64,000 bases of DNA from Rubrolithibacter danxiaensis (GCF_047272945.1 NZ_JBKOPS010000006.1:186001-250000), one strand, 5' to 3'. Counted from the first letter of the stretch, positions 25,558 to 34,917 are shown. Made by a program: numbers and translations. Notes: a model not told the origin generated them from the letters alone.

Positions 25558-26994
25558 ATGGCAGATTCAACAGTTGTTACCTCCGCACCAACCAATTTTT
25601 TTGACGATGTATCCAGCTTTTTTGATTATGCGGCTCAGTTTACCAAACATCCGCAGGGGTTATTGGATCAGATTAAAACCTGTAACAGCGTGTACCGGTT
25701 TCGTTTCCCTATTAGAAAAGGCGACGGGTTTGAAGTGATCGATGCATGGCGGGTTGAGCATTCGCATCATAAATCTCCAACAAAAGGAGGAATCCGCTAC
25801 AGCGAGATGGTAAATGAGGACGAGGTAATGGCGTTGGCAGCACTCATGACTTACAAATGCGCCATTGTAAATGTACCTTTTGGTGGGGCGAAAGGCGGAA
25901 TCAGGATAAATCCTAAAAATTATACGCTTGCAGAGCTTGAAACCATTACCAGAAGATATACCGTTGAATTGATCAAGAAAAACTTTATCGGGCCTGGCAT
26001 TGATGTGCCGGCACCCGATTACGGTTCGGGAGAACGTGAAATGAGCTGGATATTTGACACGTATTATACCATGAATCCGGGGCAATTGGATGCACTGGGT
26101 TGCGTAACCGGAAAACCCATCGCGTTGCATGGCATAGCAGGCCGCCGGGAAGCGACCGGAAGGGGAGTAGCAATAGCTGTTAAAGAATGTGTTTCCATTG
26201 CAGAAGATATGAAACCTTTAGGATTGAGCGCAGGCCTGGAGGGAAAACGGATTATTGTGCAGGGGCTCGGAAATGTGGGTTACCATTCTGCTAAATTTTT
26301 AACTGAATTTGGGGGCACAATAGTAGGCTTATGTGAATTTGAAGGTGCAATCTATAATCCAGATGGATTAAACCTGGAAGAAGTGATAAGCCACCGTAAG
26401 GAAACAGGCTCTATTTTAGGATTTAAGGGAGCAAAAACAGAATTTAAAAAATCTGCTGAAGGATTAGAGCAGGAATGCGATATTCTGGTACCTGCAGCTT
26501 TAGAAAACCAGCTGACTTCTTCTAACATTGGAAGAATAAAAGCCAAAATAATTGCGGAAGGAGCTAATGGCCCTACTTCCCCCGAAGCCGCCAGTGCGTT
26601 TATTAAAAATGGAGGTATTATTATCCCCGATATGTATTGTAATGCCGGCGGAGTTACGGTTTCGTATTTTGAATGGCTCAAAAATTTATCGCATGTAGCA
26701 TTCGGACGGATGGATAAGCGTTACGAAGAGAATGCTAACCTGAATTTAGTGAACATGGTTGAAAAGATGACCGGTACAAATCTAAGTTTGAGCGAGCGAA
26801 GCATGATTGTCAAGGGAGCATCGGAACTAGAGTTGGTGAATTCAGGTTTGGAAGACACGATGATCCGTTCTTATCACGAAATCCGTAATGTGAAAATGTA
26901 TAATACCAAAATTGATGCTCTGCGAACAGCGGCTTTTGTCAGCTCCATTGATAAAGTAGCTAATTCGTATATCAATATGGGTATCTGGCCGTAA
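25558..26994 (+). CDS. gdhA: Glu/Leu/Phe/Val dehydrogenase (glutamate dehydrogenase type)
   Basis: 478 residues. The catalytic region reads VPFGGAKGGIRINPKNYT, followed by GPGIDVPAPDYGSGEREMSW, and the Rossmann NAD(P) motif VQGLGNVGYHSAKFL near residue 233. It interconverts glutamate and 2-oxoglutarate plus ammonia. The length is above the usual 410-450 because of a longer C-terminal part. It is embedded between ccmD and ccmE; I infer only genomic linkage, not a role in cytochrome maturation. Confidence 0.92.
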   Translation: MADSTVVTSAPTNFFDDVSSFFDYAAQFTKHPQGLLDQIKTCNSVYRFRFPIRKGDGFEVIDAWRVEHSHHKSPTKGGIRYSEMVNEDEVMALAALMTYKCAIVNVPFGGAKGGIRINPKNYTLAELETITRRYTVELIKKNFIGPGIDVPAPDYGSGEREMSWIFDTYYTMNPGQLDALGCVTGKPIALHGIAGRREATGRGVAIAVKECVSIAEDMKPLGLSAGLEGKRIIVQGLGNVGYHSAKFLTEFGGTIVGLCEFEGAIYNPDGLNLEEVISHRKETGSILGFKGAKTEFKKSAEGLEQECDILVPAALENQLTSSNIGRIKAKIIAEGANGPTSPEAASAFIKNGGIIIPDMYCNAGGVTVSYFEWLKNLSHVAFGRMDKRYEENANLNLVNMVEKMTGTNLSLSERSMIVKGASELELVNSGLEDTMIRSYHEIRNVKMYNTKIDALRTAAFVSSIDKVANSYINMGIWP

Positions 26995-27114
26995 AATTGA
27001 TGCTGGTTTTTAATTCGTCATTTTCTAAATTGATTTGGAGTCTTTTCTCCTCATATCAATGTAACAATAAAAGATATAAGCCCGTATATTTTTACTATTC
27101 AGCAGTTTAATTCA

Positions 27115-27122
27115 TACCTTTG
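27115..27122 (+). promoter_or_regulatory. -7 box TACCTTTG before ccmE
   Basis: TACCTTTG fits TAnnTTTG, 50 bases before the ccmE ATG, giving a normal-length leader. A small hairpin (GGAG / CTCC inside ATTGAT / ATCAAT, 27029-27060) just upstream may end the gdhA transcript. Confidence 0.5.
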
Positions 27123-27172
27123 CGGAAAGAATTTCAAGGGCTGTTTTTAATCTTTTAAAACAAATTAGCAAA

Positions 27173-27583
27173 ATGAAAAAAACCTCGATCATCGGAATTA
27201 TAATCATCGCGATTGCTATCGGAATGATCATCAGCACTTATGCCGATTCGAGTACGTATGGTACTTTTAATGAAGCTTCAGAAACTCATACCGAACTGCA
27301 TGTTGTAGGCCAGCTGAATAAACAAAAAGAACTTTTTTACGATCCGCAGAAAGATGCAAATTACTTTGCCTTCTATATGGTAGATAACAAAGGGAAAGAG
27401 TGTAAAGTGGTCTTCAACGGGTCAAAACCTCAGGACTTTGAAAAATCAGAGCAGATTGTTCTTACGGGAAAAATGGTGGGTGATGAGTTTCATGCCTCGA
27501 AAATATTAATGAAGTGTCCATCGAAATACACGAAAGACCAGATAGAAGTTAAAGAAGTAACCCCTGCTTCTGCTAAAATTTAA
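27173..27583 (+). CDS. ccmE: Cytochrome c maturation heme chaperone CcmE (CxxxY variant)
   Basis: 136 residues: N-terminal membrane anchor (6-24), OB-fold body (AYFAFYMVDNKGKECKVVFNG is the core strand region), and the C-terminal heme-attachment loop. Instead of the usual HxxxY the loop reads KCPSKYT, with Cys115 and Tyr119, so heme would attach to Cys as in the CxxxY class of CcmE known from some anaerobes and archaea. Immediately upstream of ccmF. Confidence 0.88.
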   Translation: MKKTSIIGIIIIAIAIGMIISTYADSSTYGTFNEASETHTELHVVGQLNKQKELFYDPQKDANYFAFYMVDNKGKECKVVFNGSKPQDFEKSEQIVLTGKMVGDEFHASKILMKCPSKYTKDQIEVKEVTPASAKI

Positions 27584-27590
27584 ATTATAG

Positions 27591-30029
27591 ATGGATATTC
27601 AATTTGTAGGTGAACACCTGCTCCCCGGTAAAATCGGACAGTTCTTTATTGTTCTTTCTTTCAGTACGGCGCTTCTCTCAGGCATCAGTTATTATTTTGC
27701 TGCGGTAAAAGATACACTGGATAATTCCTGGCAGCGTATTGCACGTATAGCTTTCTGGCTTAATACTTTAGCCGTAGTTGGAATAGGTTCCAGTCTCTTT
27801 TATATTATCTATAATCACCTTTTTGAATACCATTATGCCTGGGCGCATTCTTCAAAATCGTTACCCGTTTATTATATTATTTCCAGCTTTTGGGAGGGAC
27901 AGGAGGGAAGTTTCTGGCTGTGGATGTTCTGGCAGGCAGTTTTATGCAATTTCTTGGTAAGACGGGCAAAAAGCTGGGAAAACCCGGTAATGGCAACGAT
28001 TATGTTGTCGCAGACTTTTCTTGCTTCCATGCTGCTCGGTGTAGAAATAGTAGGAACACGGGTTGGAAGTTCGCCATTTATTTTATTAAGAGACGCCATA
28101 GAAGGGCCTATTTTTTCACGCCCTGATTATCTTAGCCTGATTGATGATGGAAATGGTCTAAATCCTCTGCTGCAAAATTATTGGATGGTGATACATCCGC
28201 CTACCTTGTTTTTAGGGTTTGCATCCATGGTTGTTCCATTTGCTTACGCCGTTGCCGGATTATGGCAAAAGCGCTACCAGGACTGGATAAAGCCGGCGCT
28301 TCCCTGGGCACTTTTTGCCGTGATGATTTTGGGTACAGGAATTATAATGGGTTCATTCTGGGCTTATGAAGCTTTAAATTTTGGCGGCTTCTGGGCCTGG
28401 GATCCAGTTGAAAACGCTTCAATAATTCCATGGATCACGTTAATAGCCGGAGTACATGTCATTATCGCGTACCGTTCTTCCGGACATTCTTATTTTACTG
28501 CAACGTTCCTGGTGCTGATAAGCTTTGTTTTGGTTTTATATGCTTCGTTTTTAACCCGTAGTGGTATATTGGGCGAAACTTCCGTACATGCTTTTACCGA
28601 TCTGGGCATGTTCTGGCACCTGGTAATTTATATCCTCGTTTTCCTGGCTCTTGCCGCGGCTTTACTCGTTGTTCGTTGGAAGGAATTGCCAATAACCAAA
28701 AAAGACGAAGAAACGTATTCCCGTGAATTCTGGCTTTTTATCGGGGCTCTGGTTCTGACTGTAGCTTGTGTACAGATTATTGCTACTACTTCTATCCCTG
28801 TATTCAACAGCATCTTTAAAACAAAAATTGCTCCCCCTGCCGAAGTGGTGCAGCATTACAATAAGTGGCAGGTGCCTTTCGCTATTGTAATTGTACTTAT
28901 TTCCGGCTTTTCGCAGTATCTGAAATATAAAAATACCAATCCTAAAAAGTTTTTCAGCAGCGTTCTTGTCGCTGTGGTAGTTGCTGTAGTTGTAACAGCA
29001 GGAGCTGTTTATGTAACAAAAGTATATTCCAATCTGATATTTATACTGCTAACTTTTGCAGCTGTTTTCTCCATTATTGCTAATTCAAGAATCCTCTTTG
29101 ATGCTTTTAAGGGAAAATGGAAACTTGCCGGCTCAGCTATCGCACACATTGGCTTCGGACTTATTTTAATCGGCGCTCTGGTGGCTGCTGCTACAAACAA
29201 GGTAATATCCATCAACAATACCGGAGCTATTCCCGTTGCGGACTTTGAGAAAGCGGAAAAACCGGGCGAGAACCTGATGCTTTACCAGAATGAACCGGTT
29301 CAGCTGGATAAATACAGTGTTACCTATTTAAGCGATACAACCATTGGTCCCAATACCTTTTATAAGGTTAATTATAGGGCTCTTGATAAAGAAACAGGAA
29401 AGGTTACCGAAGATTTTAATCTTTATCCGAATGCCCAGCAAAATCCTAAAATGGGGCTCGTTGCTTCTCCGGATACCAAGCATTATTTAACATACGATAT
29501 TTATACGCATACTACCGCTGCCCCGCAGATTGAACAGAAACACGAGGAGCACGAAGGACATTCTGAGGAAGAAAATTACGAAAAGCCGGTAAAGTACCAG
29601 GTTTCTCCGGGCGACACAGTTAAAACCCGCGACGGAGTTATTGTTGTTAAAAGCATTAACCGGGACGCTAAAATTGAGAATATCAGTTTGGCAAAGGATG
29701 ATGTAGCCGTAGGAATGCTGTTGGAAATTATTCAAAACGGTCAGAAATATACGACAGAGCCTGTTTTTCTTTTAAAAGGAGGAAATAAATTCGACTTCGG
29801 AAAGAATATTGACAAGGCAGGTTTGAGGCTGCGTTTTTCGGATGTTCTTCCTGAAAAGAATAAACTTGAATTAATGGTTTATCAAAAACCTCCGGCACCT
29901 AAAAAATGGATCGTTATGAAAGCAATTAAATTTCCTTTCATTAACCTTTTCTGGGGTGGAACCATTATTATGGTTATAGGTTTTCTGTTATCAATTTTCC
30001 GCAGAAATAAAGAGTACAAGGCTGCCTGA
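27591..30029 (+). CDS. ccmF: Cytochrome c biogenesis protein CcmF/CcsA type
   Basis: 812 residues with some 15 transmembrane helices. The heme-handling tryptophan motif GGFWAWDPVENAS is near residues 262-274; the HPPTLFLGFASM segment carries a conserved external His. The C-terminal third is a periplasmic domain with an unusual His/Glu-rich insert (QKHEEHEGHSEEENYEK near 646-662) and a last helix. It ligates heme from CcmE to apocytochromes. 7 bp after ccmE. Confidence 0.93.
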   Translation: MDIQFVGEHLLPGKIGQFFIVLSFSTALLSGISYYFAAVKDTLDNSWQRIARIAFWLNTLAVVGIGSSLFYIIYNHLFEYHYAWAHSSKSLPVYYIISSFWEGQEGSFWLWMFWQAVLCNFLVRRAKSWENPVMATIMLSQTFLASMLLGVEIVGTRVGSSPFILLRDAIEGPIFSRPDYLSLIDDGNGLNPLLQNYWMVIHPPTLFLGFASMVVPFAYAVAGLWQKRYQDWIKPALPWALFAVMILGTGIIMGSFWAYEALNFGGFWAWDPVENASIIPWITLIAGVHVIIAYRSSGHSYFTATFLVLISFVLVLYASFLTRSGILGETSVHAFTDLGMFWHLVIYILVFLALAAALLVVRWKELPITKKDEETYSREFWLFIGALVLTVACVQIIATTSIPVFNSIFKTKIAPPAEVVQHYNKWQVPFAIVIVLISGFSQYLKYKNTNPKKFFSSVLVAVVVAVVVTAGAVYVTKVYSNLIFILLTFAAVFSIIANSRILFDAFKGKWKLAGSAIAHIGFGLILIGALVAAATNKVISINNTGAIPVADFEKAEKPGENLMLYQNEPVQLDKYSVTYLSDTTIGPNTFYKVNYRALDKETGKVTEDFNLYPNAQQNPKMGLVASPDTKHYLTYDIYTHTTAAPQIEQKHEEHEGHSEEENYEKPVKYQVSPGDTVKTRDGVIVVKSINRDAKIENISLAKDDVAVGMLLEIIQNGQKYTTEPVFLLKGGNKFDFGKNIDKAGLRLRFSDVLPEKNKLELMVYQKPPAPKKWIVMKAIKFPFINLFWGGTIIMVIGFLLSIFRRNKEYKAA

Positions 30030-30030
30030 T

Positions 30031-30807
30031 ATGAAGATTGTTCTTCTGGGAAGCGGAAATGTAGCCACTCATTTGGGGAAGGCTCTGAAACAGGTTGGTC
30101 ATGTAATTTTGCAGGTATGGAGCAGGAGCGAAGCCCATGCAGAGGAACTTGCCCGTGAACTGGATGCAGCATCATCAGCTAACATTTATGATATTATTCC
30201 CGATGCCGATCTTTATATTATTTCTATTTCGGATGATGCCATAACAGAGCTTGCTGCTACACTCAAACTAAAGGATAAGCTACTTGTACACACTTCCGGT
30301 TCTGTAGATATAAGTGTTTTGTCGGGTGTATCAAATCGTATCGGTGTGCTTTACCCGCTTCAAACCTTTTCTAAGTTCAAAGACGTCGCATTTTCTGAAA
30401 TACCCCTTGCTGTTGAAGGAAGTACACCTGCGATAGAAGAACAGCTTGTTAAGGTTGCTGAACAATTAACAACCAAAGTTTTAAAGCTGGATTCTGAAAA
30501 ACGAAAGGCATTGCATGTTGCTGCTGTTTTTGCCTGTAACTTCACTAATCATCTGTACGCTATTGCAAATCAAATTCTGAAAGAACATGGTTTAAGCTTT
30601 GATCTGATCCGGCCTTTGATTGCTGAAACAGCAGCAAAAGTTCAGGCCGCTGATCCTGAAGCTGTTCAAACGGGTCCTGCAGTTCGAAATGATATCCGTG
30701 TCATAGACAAGCACGTGGATTTTTTACAAGATCATCCATTTTTAAAAGATTTATACGAACAATTGAGCAAAAGCATAATTAAAGCTCATCATACTTCACA
30801 GCCTTAG
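30031..30807 (+). CDS. Rossmann-like and DUF2520 domain protein
   Basis: 258 residues. N-terminal NAD(P)-binding domain (KIVLLGSGNVATHLGKAL, GxGxxA/T pattern) and C-terminal DUF2520 helical domain (HVAAVFACNFTNHLYAIANQ, GPAVRNDIRVIDKHVDFL). Structurally related to ProC/6-phosphogluconate dehydrogenase-like enzymes; substrate not established. Starts 1 bp after ccmF. Confidence 0.88.
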   Translation: MKIVLLGSGNVATHLGKALKQVGHVILQVWSRSEAHAEELARELDAASSANIYDIIPDADLYIISISDDAITELAATLKLKDKLLVHTSGSVDISVLSGVSNRIGVLYPLQTFSKFKDVAFSEIPLAVEGSTPAIEEQLVKVAEQLTTKVLKLDSEKRKALHVAAVFACNFTNHLYAIANQILKEHGLSFDLIRPLIAETAAKVQAADPEAVQTGPAVRNDIRVIDKHVDFLQDHPFLKDLYEQLSKSIIKAHHTSQP

Positions 30808-30816
30808 CAATTTTGT

Positions 30817-30824
30817 TAATTTTG
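30817..30824 (+). promoter_or_regulatory. -7 box TAATTTTG before ferredoxin
   Basis: TAATTTTG fits TAnnTTTG, 7 bases before the ATG at 30832; would give a very short leader for the fdx-iscX-kdsC-maf run. Confidence 0.45.
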
Positions 30825-30831
30825 TCGCCAA

Positions 30832-31164
30832 ATGAACGTTTATAAAATAAAAATAAACTTTGAAGAAGCCGATAAGCAGCCCGTTGAAATACCAATAGCA
30901 GCAGGTGAATCAGTGTTAGATGTTTGCCTGGATAATGGCATTGAATTGCAGCATAACTGCGGCGGTGTTTGCGGATGCAGTACCTGCCATGTATATGTGA
31001 ATAAAGGGATGGATAACATTCAGGAAATTTCAGATAAAGAGGAAGACTTTATAGACCGGGCGGTAAATCCAAGAATTAACTCCCGTTTAGGATGCCAGTG
31101 TGTAGTTTTAGATGGCGATATTGAAGTTACTTTACCAGATCAGAATCAATTTTTAGGACATTAA
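30832..31164 (+). CDS. fdx: [2Fe-2S] ferredoxin, ISC type
   Basis: 110 residues with the cluster ligands C-x5-C-x2-C in ELQHNCGGVCGCSTCHVYV and a fourth Cys in NSRLGCQCVVLDGD, as in adrenodoxin-like ISC ferredoxins that supply electrons for Fe-S assembly. Followed 10 bp later by iscX, which confirms the ISC context; the chaperone HscA is encoded at 7.0-8.9 kb. Confidence 0.93.
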   Translation: MNVYKIKINFEEADKQPVEIPIAAGESVLDVCLDNGIELQHNCGGVCGCSTCHVYVNKGMDNIQEISDKEEDFIDRAVNPRINSRLGCQCVVLDGDIEVTLPDQNQFLGH

Positions 31165-31174
31165 CAGATCAAAT

Positions 31175-31417
31175 ATGATTGGGGATAAATTTGCTTTACC
31201 GGTTCATTGGAACGATTATGAAGATATTGCAATGGGGCTTTATGAAAAATTCGGCGACGAATTTGGCGAATCACAAATCTATCGCATACGCTTTACCGAA
31301 CTGATGGAATGGGTGTTAAGCCTTCCGAATTTTGCGGGAAAACGTGAAGAATGCAATGAAGGACATTTAGAACAAATTCAGTCGGCCTGGGTGTACGAAT
31401 GGCGGGATAATCAGTAA
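31175..31417 (+). CDS. iscX: Fe-S cluster assembly protein IscX
   Basis: 80 residues of the IscX/YfhJ family: VHWNDYEDIAMGLYEKFGDE, then RIRFTELMEWVLSLPNF and the C-terminal IQSAWVYEWRD. A small acidic protein that binds IscS and iron and tunes cluster assembly. Length slightly above the E. coli 66 residues. Sits directly behind fdx. Confidence 0.92.
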   Translation: MIGDKFALPVHWNDYEDIAMGLYEKFGDEFGESQIYRIRFTELMEWVLSLPNFAGKREECNEGHLEQIQSAWVYEWRDNQ

Positions 31418-31465
31418 ATAGATTTGCAGATGCCGAAGATGTGCATATTTAACTTATTTTAAATC

Positions 31466-32002
31466 ATGTTTCTCGAGAAGCTGAAACATATTAAAGCCTT
31501 TATACTGGACATTGACGGGGTACTAACAGATGCCACTGTTTTGGTTACTGAAAGCGGTGAACAGTTAAGACGGTTTAACGTGCGTGACGGTTACGCCATG
31601 CAACTGGCTGTAAAAAAAGGTTTTAAAGTTTGCGCTATTTCAGGAGGGAAATCAGCAAGCGTCGTATCGCGATTGAATGGTCTGGGTATTACGGATGTTT
31701 ATTTGGGAGTGGATAAAAAGCTCGACGTTTACAATGACTTTTTAGCGCAGCACAATTTGCAAAAGCAGGATATCATTTATATGGGAGATGATATTCCGGA
31801 CCTTCCGGTATTGAAGGAAGCAGGTTTGCCTGTGTGTCCTGCTGATGCCGTAGAGGAAGTAAAGGCGGTTTGTGAATATATTTCGCCTTTTTCAGGAGGC
31901 GCTGGTTGTGTTCGGGATGTTATGGAGAAAGTTCTCAAACTTCAGAACAGCTGGTATGATGCAGATCCTTCGGCTCATGATGACAGTATTACTTCTACCT
32001 GA
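31466..32002 (+). CDS. kdsC: 3-deoxy-D-manno-octulosonate 8-phosphate phosphatase KdsC
   Basis: 178 residues, HAD superfamily without cap. Motifs: AFILDIDGVLTDATV (nucleophile Asp), VCAISGGKSASVV, and MGDDIPDLPVLKEAG. It removes phosphate from KDO-8-P in lipopolysaccharide core synthesis. The C-terminus has a short extra tail. Next gene maf after 8 bp. Confidence 0.9.
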   Translation: MFLEKLKHIKAFILDIDGVLTDATVLVTESGEQLRRFNVRDGYAMQLAVKKGFKVCAISGGKSASVVSRLNGLGITDVYLGVDKKLDVYNDFLAQHNLQKQDIIYMGDDIPDLPVLKEAGLPVCPADAVEEVKAVCEYISPFSGGAGCVRDVMEKVLKLQNSWYDADPSAHDDSITST

Positions 32003-32010
32003 TTAAAATT

Positions 32011-32586
32011 ATGATTACGAACTTACCTCCGGTAATCCTTGCTTCCAAATCCCCTCGCAGGCAACAGTTATTACAGTTAATGAACATTAACTTCAGGGTT
32101 GTACTGAAAGAGGTGGACGAAAGCTATCCTGAAAATTTATCTCCAACAGAAATAGCTTTGTATATTTCTGAAAAAAAAGCCCGTGCTTTTGATGAATCCA
32201 TAACGAATGAAATTGTCATTACTGCAGATACCATCGTTTCAATTGATAACCAGATTTTGGGAAAACCGGAAGGAGAGGAGCACGCTTTTGAAATGCTTTC
32301 ACTCCTTAGCGGCAAAAAGCACGAGGTTATAACAGGTGTAAGTCTGTTGAAGGCTACAGGAATTTATTCCTTTTATGAAGTATCTGAAGTCTTTTTCAAA
32401 TCTTTAAAACCCGACCAGATCCGGTATTATATTCAAACCTGCAAGCCTTTTGATAAGGCGGGAGCGTACGGAATACAGGAATGGATAGGATTAGTTGGTA
32501 TTGAAAAAATTAACGGCTCTTATACCAATGTAGTAGGTTTGCCTACCCACAAGTTATATGAAGAGCTTAATGCTTTTTGCAGTTAA
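32011..32586 (+). CDS. maf: Maf family nucleotide pyrophosphatase
   Basis: 191 residues. ILASKSPRRQQLLQL is the signature N-terminal nucleotide-binding loop, ITADTIVSIDNQILGKPEG holds the catalytic Asp, and GAYGIQEW the C-terminal signature. It hydrolyses non-canonical or methylated dNTPs as a housekeeping enzyme. Convergent with fmt (35-bp gap). Confidence 0.93.
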   Translation: MITNLPPVILASKSPRRQQLLQLMNINFRVVLKEVDESYPENLSPTEIALYISEKKARAFDESITNEIVITADTIVSIDNQILGKPEGEEHAFEMLSLLSGKKHEVITGVSLLKATGIYSFYEVSEVFFKSLKPDQIRYYIQTCKPFDKAGAYGIQEWIGLVGIEKINGSYTNVVGLPTHKLYEELNAFCS

Positions 32587-32621
32587 AACTTTCTAAAAGC
32601 CCTAAAATTTTGGAAAGCTAT

Positions 32622-33539
32622 TTATAACCGCACTCCTCTTAAAAACTCTTCAATACTCATTCTTTTTTTTCCTTCCAGCTGTACATCTGCAACAGATATA
32701 AAACCATTTTTACAGGCGAACTTCAAATACGTTTTTCCGTCTGTTAAAAATGCCCCCGGACTTATTCCCGGTTCTTTAATTTCCATCCGGCTTCCGAAAA
32801 TCTTGAAGCTTTTGTCCATAAAAACAGTATAAGCCGTTGGGTAAGGGCTCAATCCCCGGATCAAATTATAAACTTTTTGAACATCCTGGTTCCAGTCTAT
32901 CAGGCAATCTTCCTTAAAAATTTTCGGAGCATGTTTTGGTTGTTCTGTAAATGGTAAAGCGTTTTGCGGCATTTCTTTGTAATCTCCTTCCTCAATAGCT
33001 TTTACTGTTTTAACAAGCAGTTTTGCACCTGTTTCCATTAATTTATCGTGAATATCGCCGGCAGTTTCATCTTCACTGATGGTTATTTTTTCTGAAAAAA
33101 TAATATTGCCGGTGTCAATTTCGTGCTGCAGGAAAAAAGTGCTCACTCCGGTTTCTTTTTCACCATTTATAACTGCCCAGTTTATGGGTGCTGCCCCCCG
33201 GTAATTTGGTAAAAGCGAAGCATGAAGATTAATAGTTCCTTTTCGAGGCATGCTCCATACTGCTTCCGGCAACATGCGAAAAGCTACTACTACCTGCAAG
33301 TCAGCGTTGAATGTGTGCAGTTGCTGCAGAAAATCCTCTGATTTTAATTTAAGGGGCTGTAAAACAGGCAAGCCTTTTGAAACAGCATATTTCTTCACGG
33401 CAGATTCATTCAGCTTTTGCCCTCTTCCGGAAGGTTTATCCGGAGCGGTAACTACGGCCGCCACATCGCAGCCCGCTGAAATAAGCGCATCCAGTGAAGC
33501 TACAGCAAAATCTGGAGTGCCCATAAAAAGTATTTTCAT
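32622..33539 (-). CDS. fmt: Methionyl-tRNA formyltransferase
   Basis: 305 residues. KILFMGTPDFAVASLDALI at the N-terminus, the folate-site loop with HASLLPNYRGAAPINWAVIN and HDIDTG-like LQHEIDTGN, and the C-terminal OB domain (GAFLTDGKTYLKFACKNG). Formylates initiator Met-tRNA. It lies 7 bp downstream of the NamZ-like gene in the same orientation. Confidence 0.95.
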   Translation of the reverse strand: MKILFMGTPDFAVASLDALISAGCDVAAVVTAPDKPSGRGQKLNESAVKKYAVSKGLPVLQPLKLKSEDFLQQLHTFNADLQVVVAFRMLPEAVWSMPRKGTINLHASLLPNYRGAAPINWAVINGEKETGVSTFFLQHEIDTGNIIFSEKITISEDETAGDIHDKLMETGAKLLVKTVKAIEEGDYKEMPQNALPFTEQPKHAPKIFKEDCLIDWNQDVQKVYNLIRGLSPYPTAYTVFMDKSFKIFGSRMEIKEPGISPGAFLTDGKTYLKFACKNGFISVADVQLEGKKRMSIEEFLRGVRL

Positions 33540-33546
33540 CTTGAAC

Positions 33547-34824
33547 TTATGGATATAGTAAATATTTCTTTCTCATTATCTTATATTGCGATAGCGCCGG
33601 CTCCCAGGATAAACGTATTTCTTCTTCCGTCTTTCCTGCAATAATTTGTTCCCTTAGCTTCGCTGTACCTGCCAGTCGTTCAAAATTATTGATCTGTTTG
33701 CTTTGGCTGGCATCAAAAAAAAGATCTTTTTGAGGGTAAGCATTATATAACTCCAGCATCCACTTTAAATTTATTTTCCCGGTTTTCCTGAACGAATTTG
33801 TATTGAATTTTCTTAGATCAAGGCCGTAGCAGGCTTTATTTTGATGCAAAGGAGTTTCGCTCATGCCCGGAATGCTAACAGGTGTAAAGTTGAATCGGTA
33901 TTTCGACTTAAGCAAGGGGCTTCCCAACACCTGGAAAGGAAAGTAAGTTCCGCGGCCCTGGCTGATGATTGTTCCTTCAAACAAACACAATGATGGGTAC
34001 AGCAAAACAGATTGCTGGGTGTTTAAATTAGGGGAGGGTTTAACCGGCAACGTATAGGGCGTTAAGTGCGTGTAATTTGCCAGCTTGATAACTTTTATTT
34101 TGCATTGAACTTTATTTGCCAGCCAACCTTCGCCGTTAATCATTTGAGCATACTCGCCGATTGTCATTCCATGCGTAATAGGTACGGGGTGCATGCCAAT
34201 AAAAGATTTGTATTTTTCTTCAAGCACGGGCCCGTCTACATAAAAGCCGTTGGGATTCGGCCGGTCGAGCACTAATAATTCAACGTTGTTTTCTGCGCAG
34301 GACTCCATCACATAATGCAGCGTTGAAATGTAGGTGTAAAAACGTGCGCCCACATCTTGTATGTCAAATATCATCAGGTCTATTCCCGATAGATCCTCTT
34401 TTGAAGGCTTGTAGTGTTTTCCGTAAAGGGAAATAACAGGTATTCCTGTTCTTTCATCCACACTGTTATTTACTTTGGCTCCGGCGCTGGCATTGCCTCT
34501 GAATCCGTGTTCCGGGCCGAATATTTTTACAATATTAATATTCAGGGAACGAAGGCTGTCGACAGTGGTTGTTTTACCAATAATGGAAGTCTGGTTCACT
34601 ACCATCCCTATTTTTCTTCCTTTTAAATACGGGATATACAGTTCTGTCTGTTCCGCCCCGGTTTTCAGTTTCCCATGAGTACGGGGCTTATCAATATCCT
34701 CGGCATGCACATTTTTAGGGTTTGGAACTCCGCTGCCGCGGTAGTGAATCTGGCCGGCAGAAGTACATGAAGTTAGTAACAACAAAAACACGGCTGCGTA
34801 TGTTATCAAATTCCTTTTCATCAA
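33547..34824 (-). CDS. DUF1343 / NamZ-type exo-beta-N-acetylmuramidase, lipoprotein
   Basis: 425 residues with a lipoprotein signal (LLLLTSCTSAG; Cys near residue 20). Conserved DUF1343 blocks: IGMVVNQTSIIGKTTTVDSL, FGPEHGFRGNASAGAKV, LMIFDIQDVGARFYTYISTL and LDRPNPNG. NamZ enzymes remove MurNAc from the non-reducing ends of peptidoglycan fragments, so a role in cell wall recycling at the envelope is inferred. Confidence 0.87.
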   Translation of the reverse strand: MMKRNLITYAAVFLLLLTSCTSAGQIHYRGSGVPNPKNVHAEDIDKPRTHGKLKTGAEQTELYIPYLKGRKIGMVVNQTSIIGKTTTVDSLRSLNINIVKIFGPEHGFRGNASAGAKVNNSVDERTGIPVISLYGKHYKPSKEDLSGIDLMIFDIQDVGARFYTYISTLHYVMESCAENNVELLVLDRPNPNGFYVDGPVLEEKYKSFIGMHPVPITHGMTIGEYAQMINGEGWLANKVQCKIKVIKLANYTHLTPYTLPVKPSPNLNTQQSVLLYPSLCLFEGTIISQGRGTYFPFQVLGSPLLKSKYRFNFTPVSIPGMSETPLHQNKACYGLDLRKFNTNSFRKTGKINLKWMLELYNAYPQKDLFFDASQSKQINNFERLAGTAKLREQIIAGKTEEEIRLSWEPALSQYKIMRKKYLLYP

Positions 34825-34917
34825 ATTAGTATTTATGTTAAACCTTTAGCGATGCAAAACAGAAAATGCTGTACAATAAAAAATTGCATATTTGCTAAAT
34901 TATAAAAAACATTTGGC

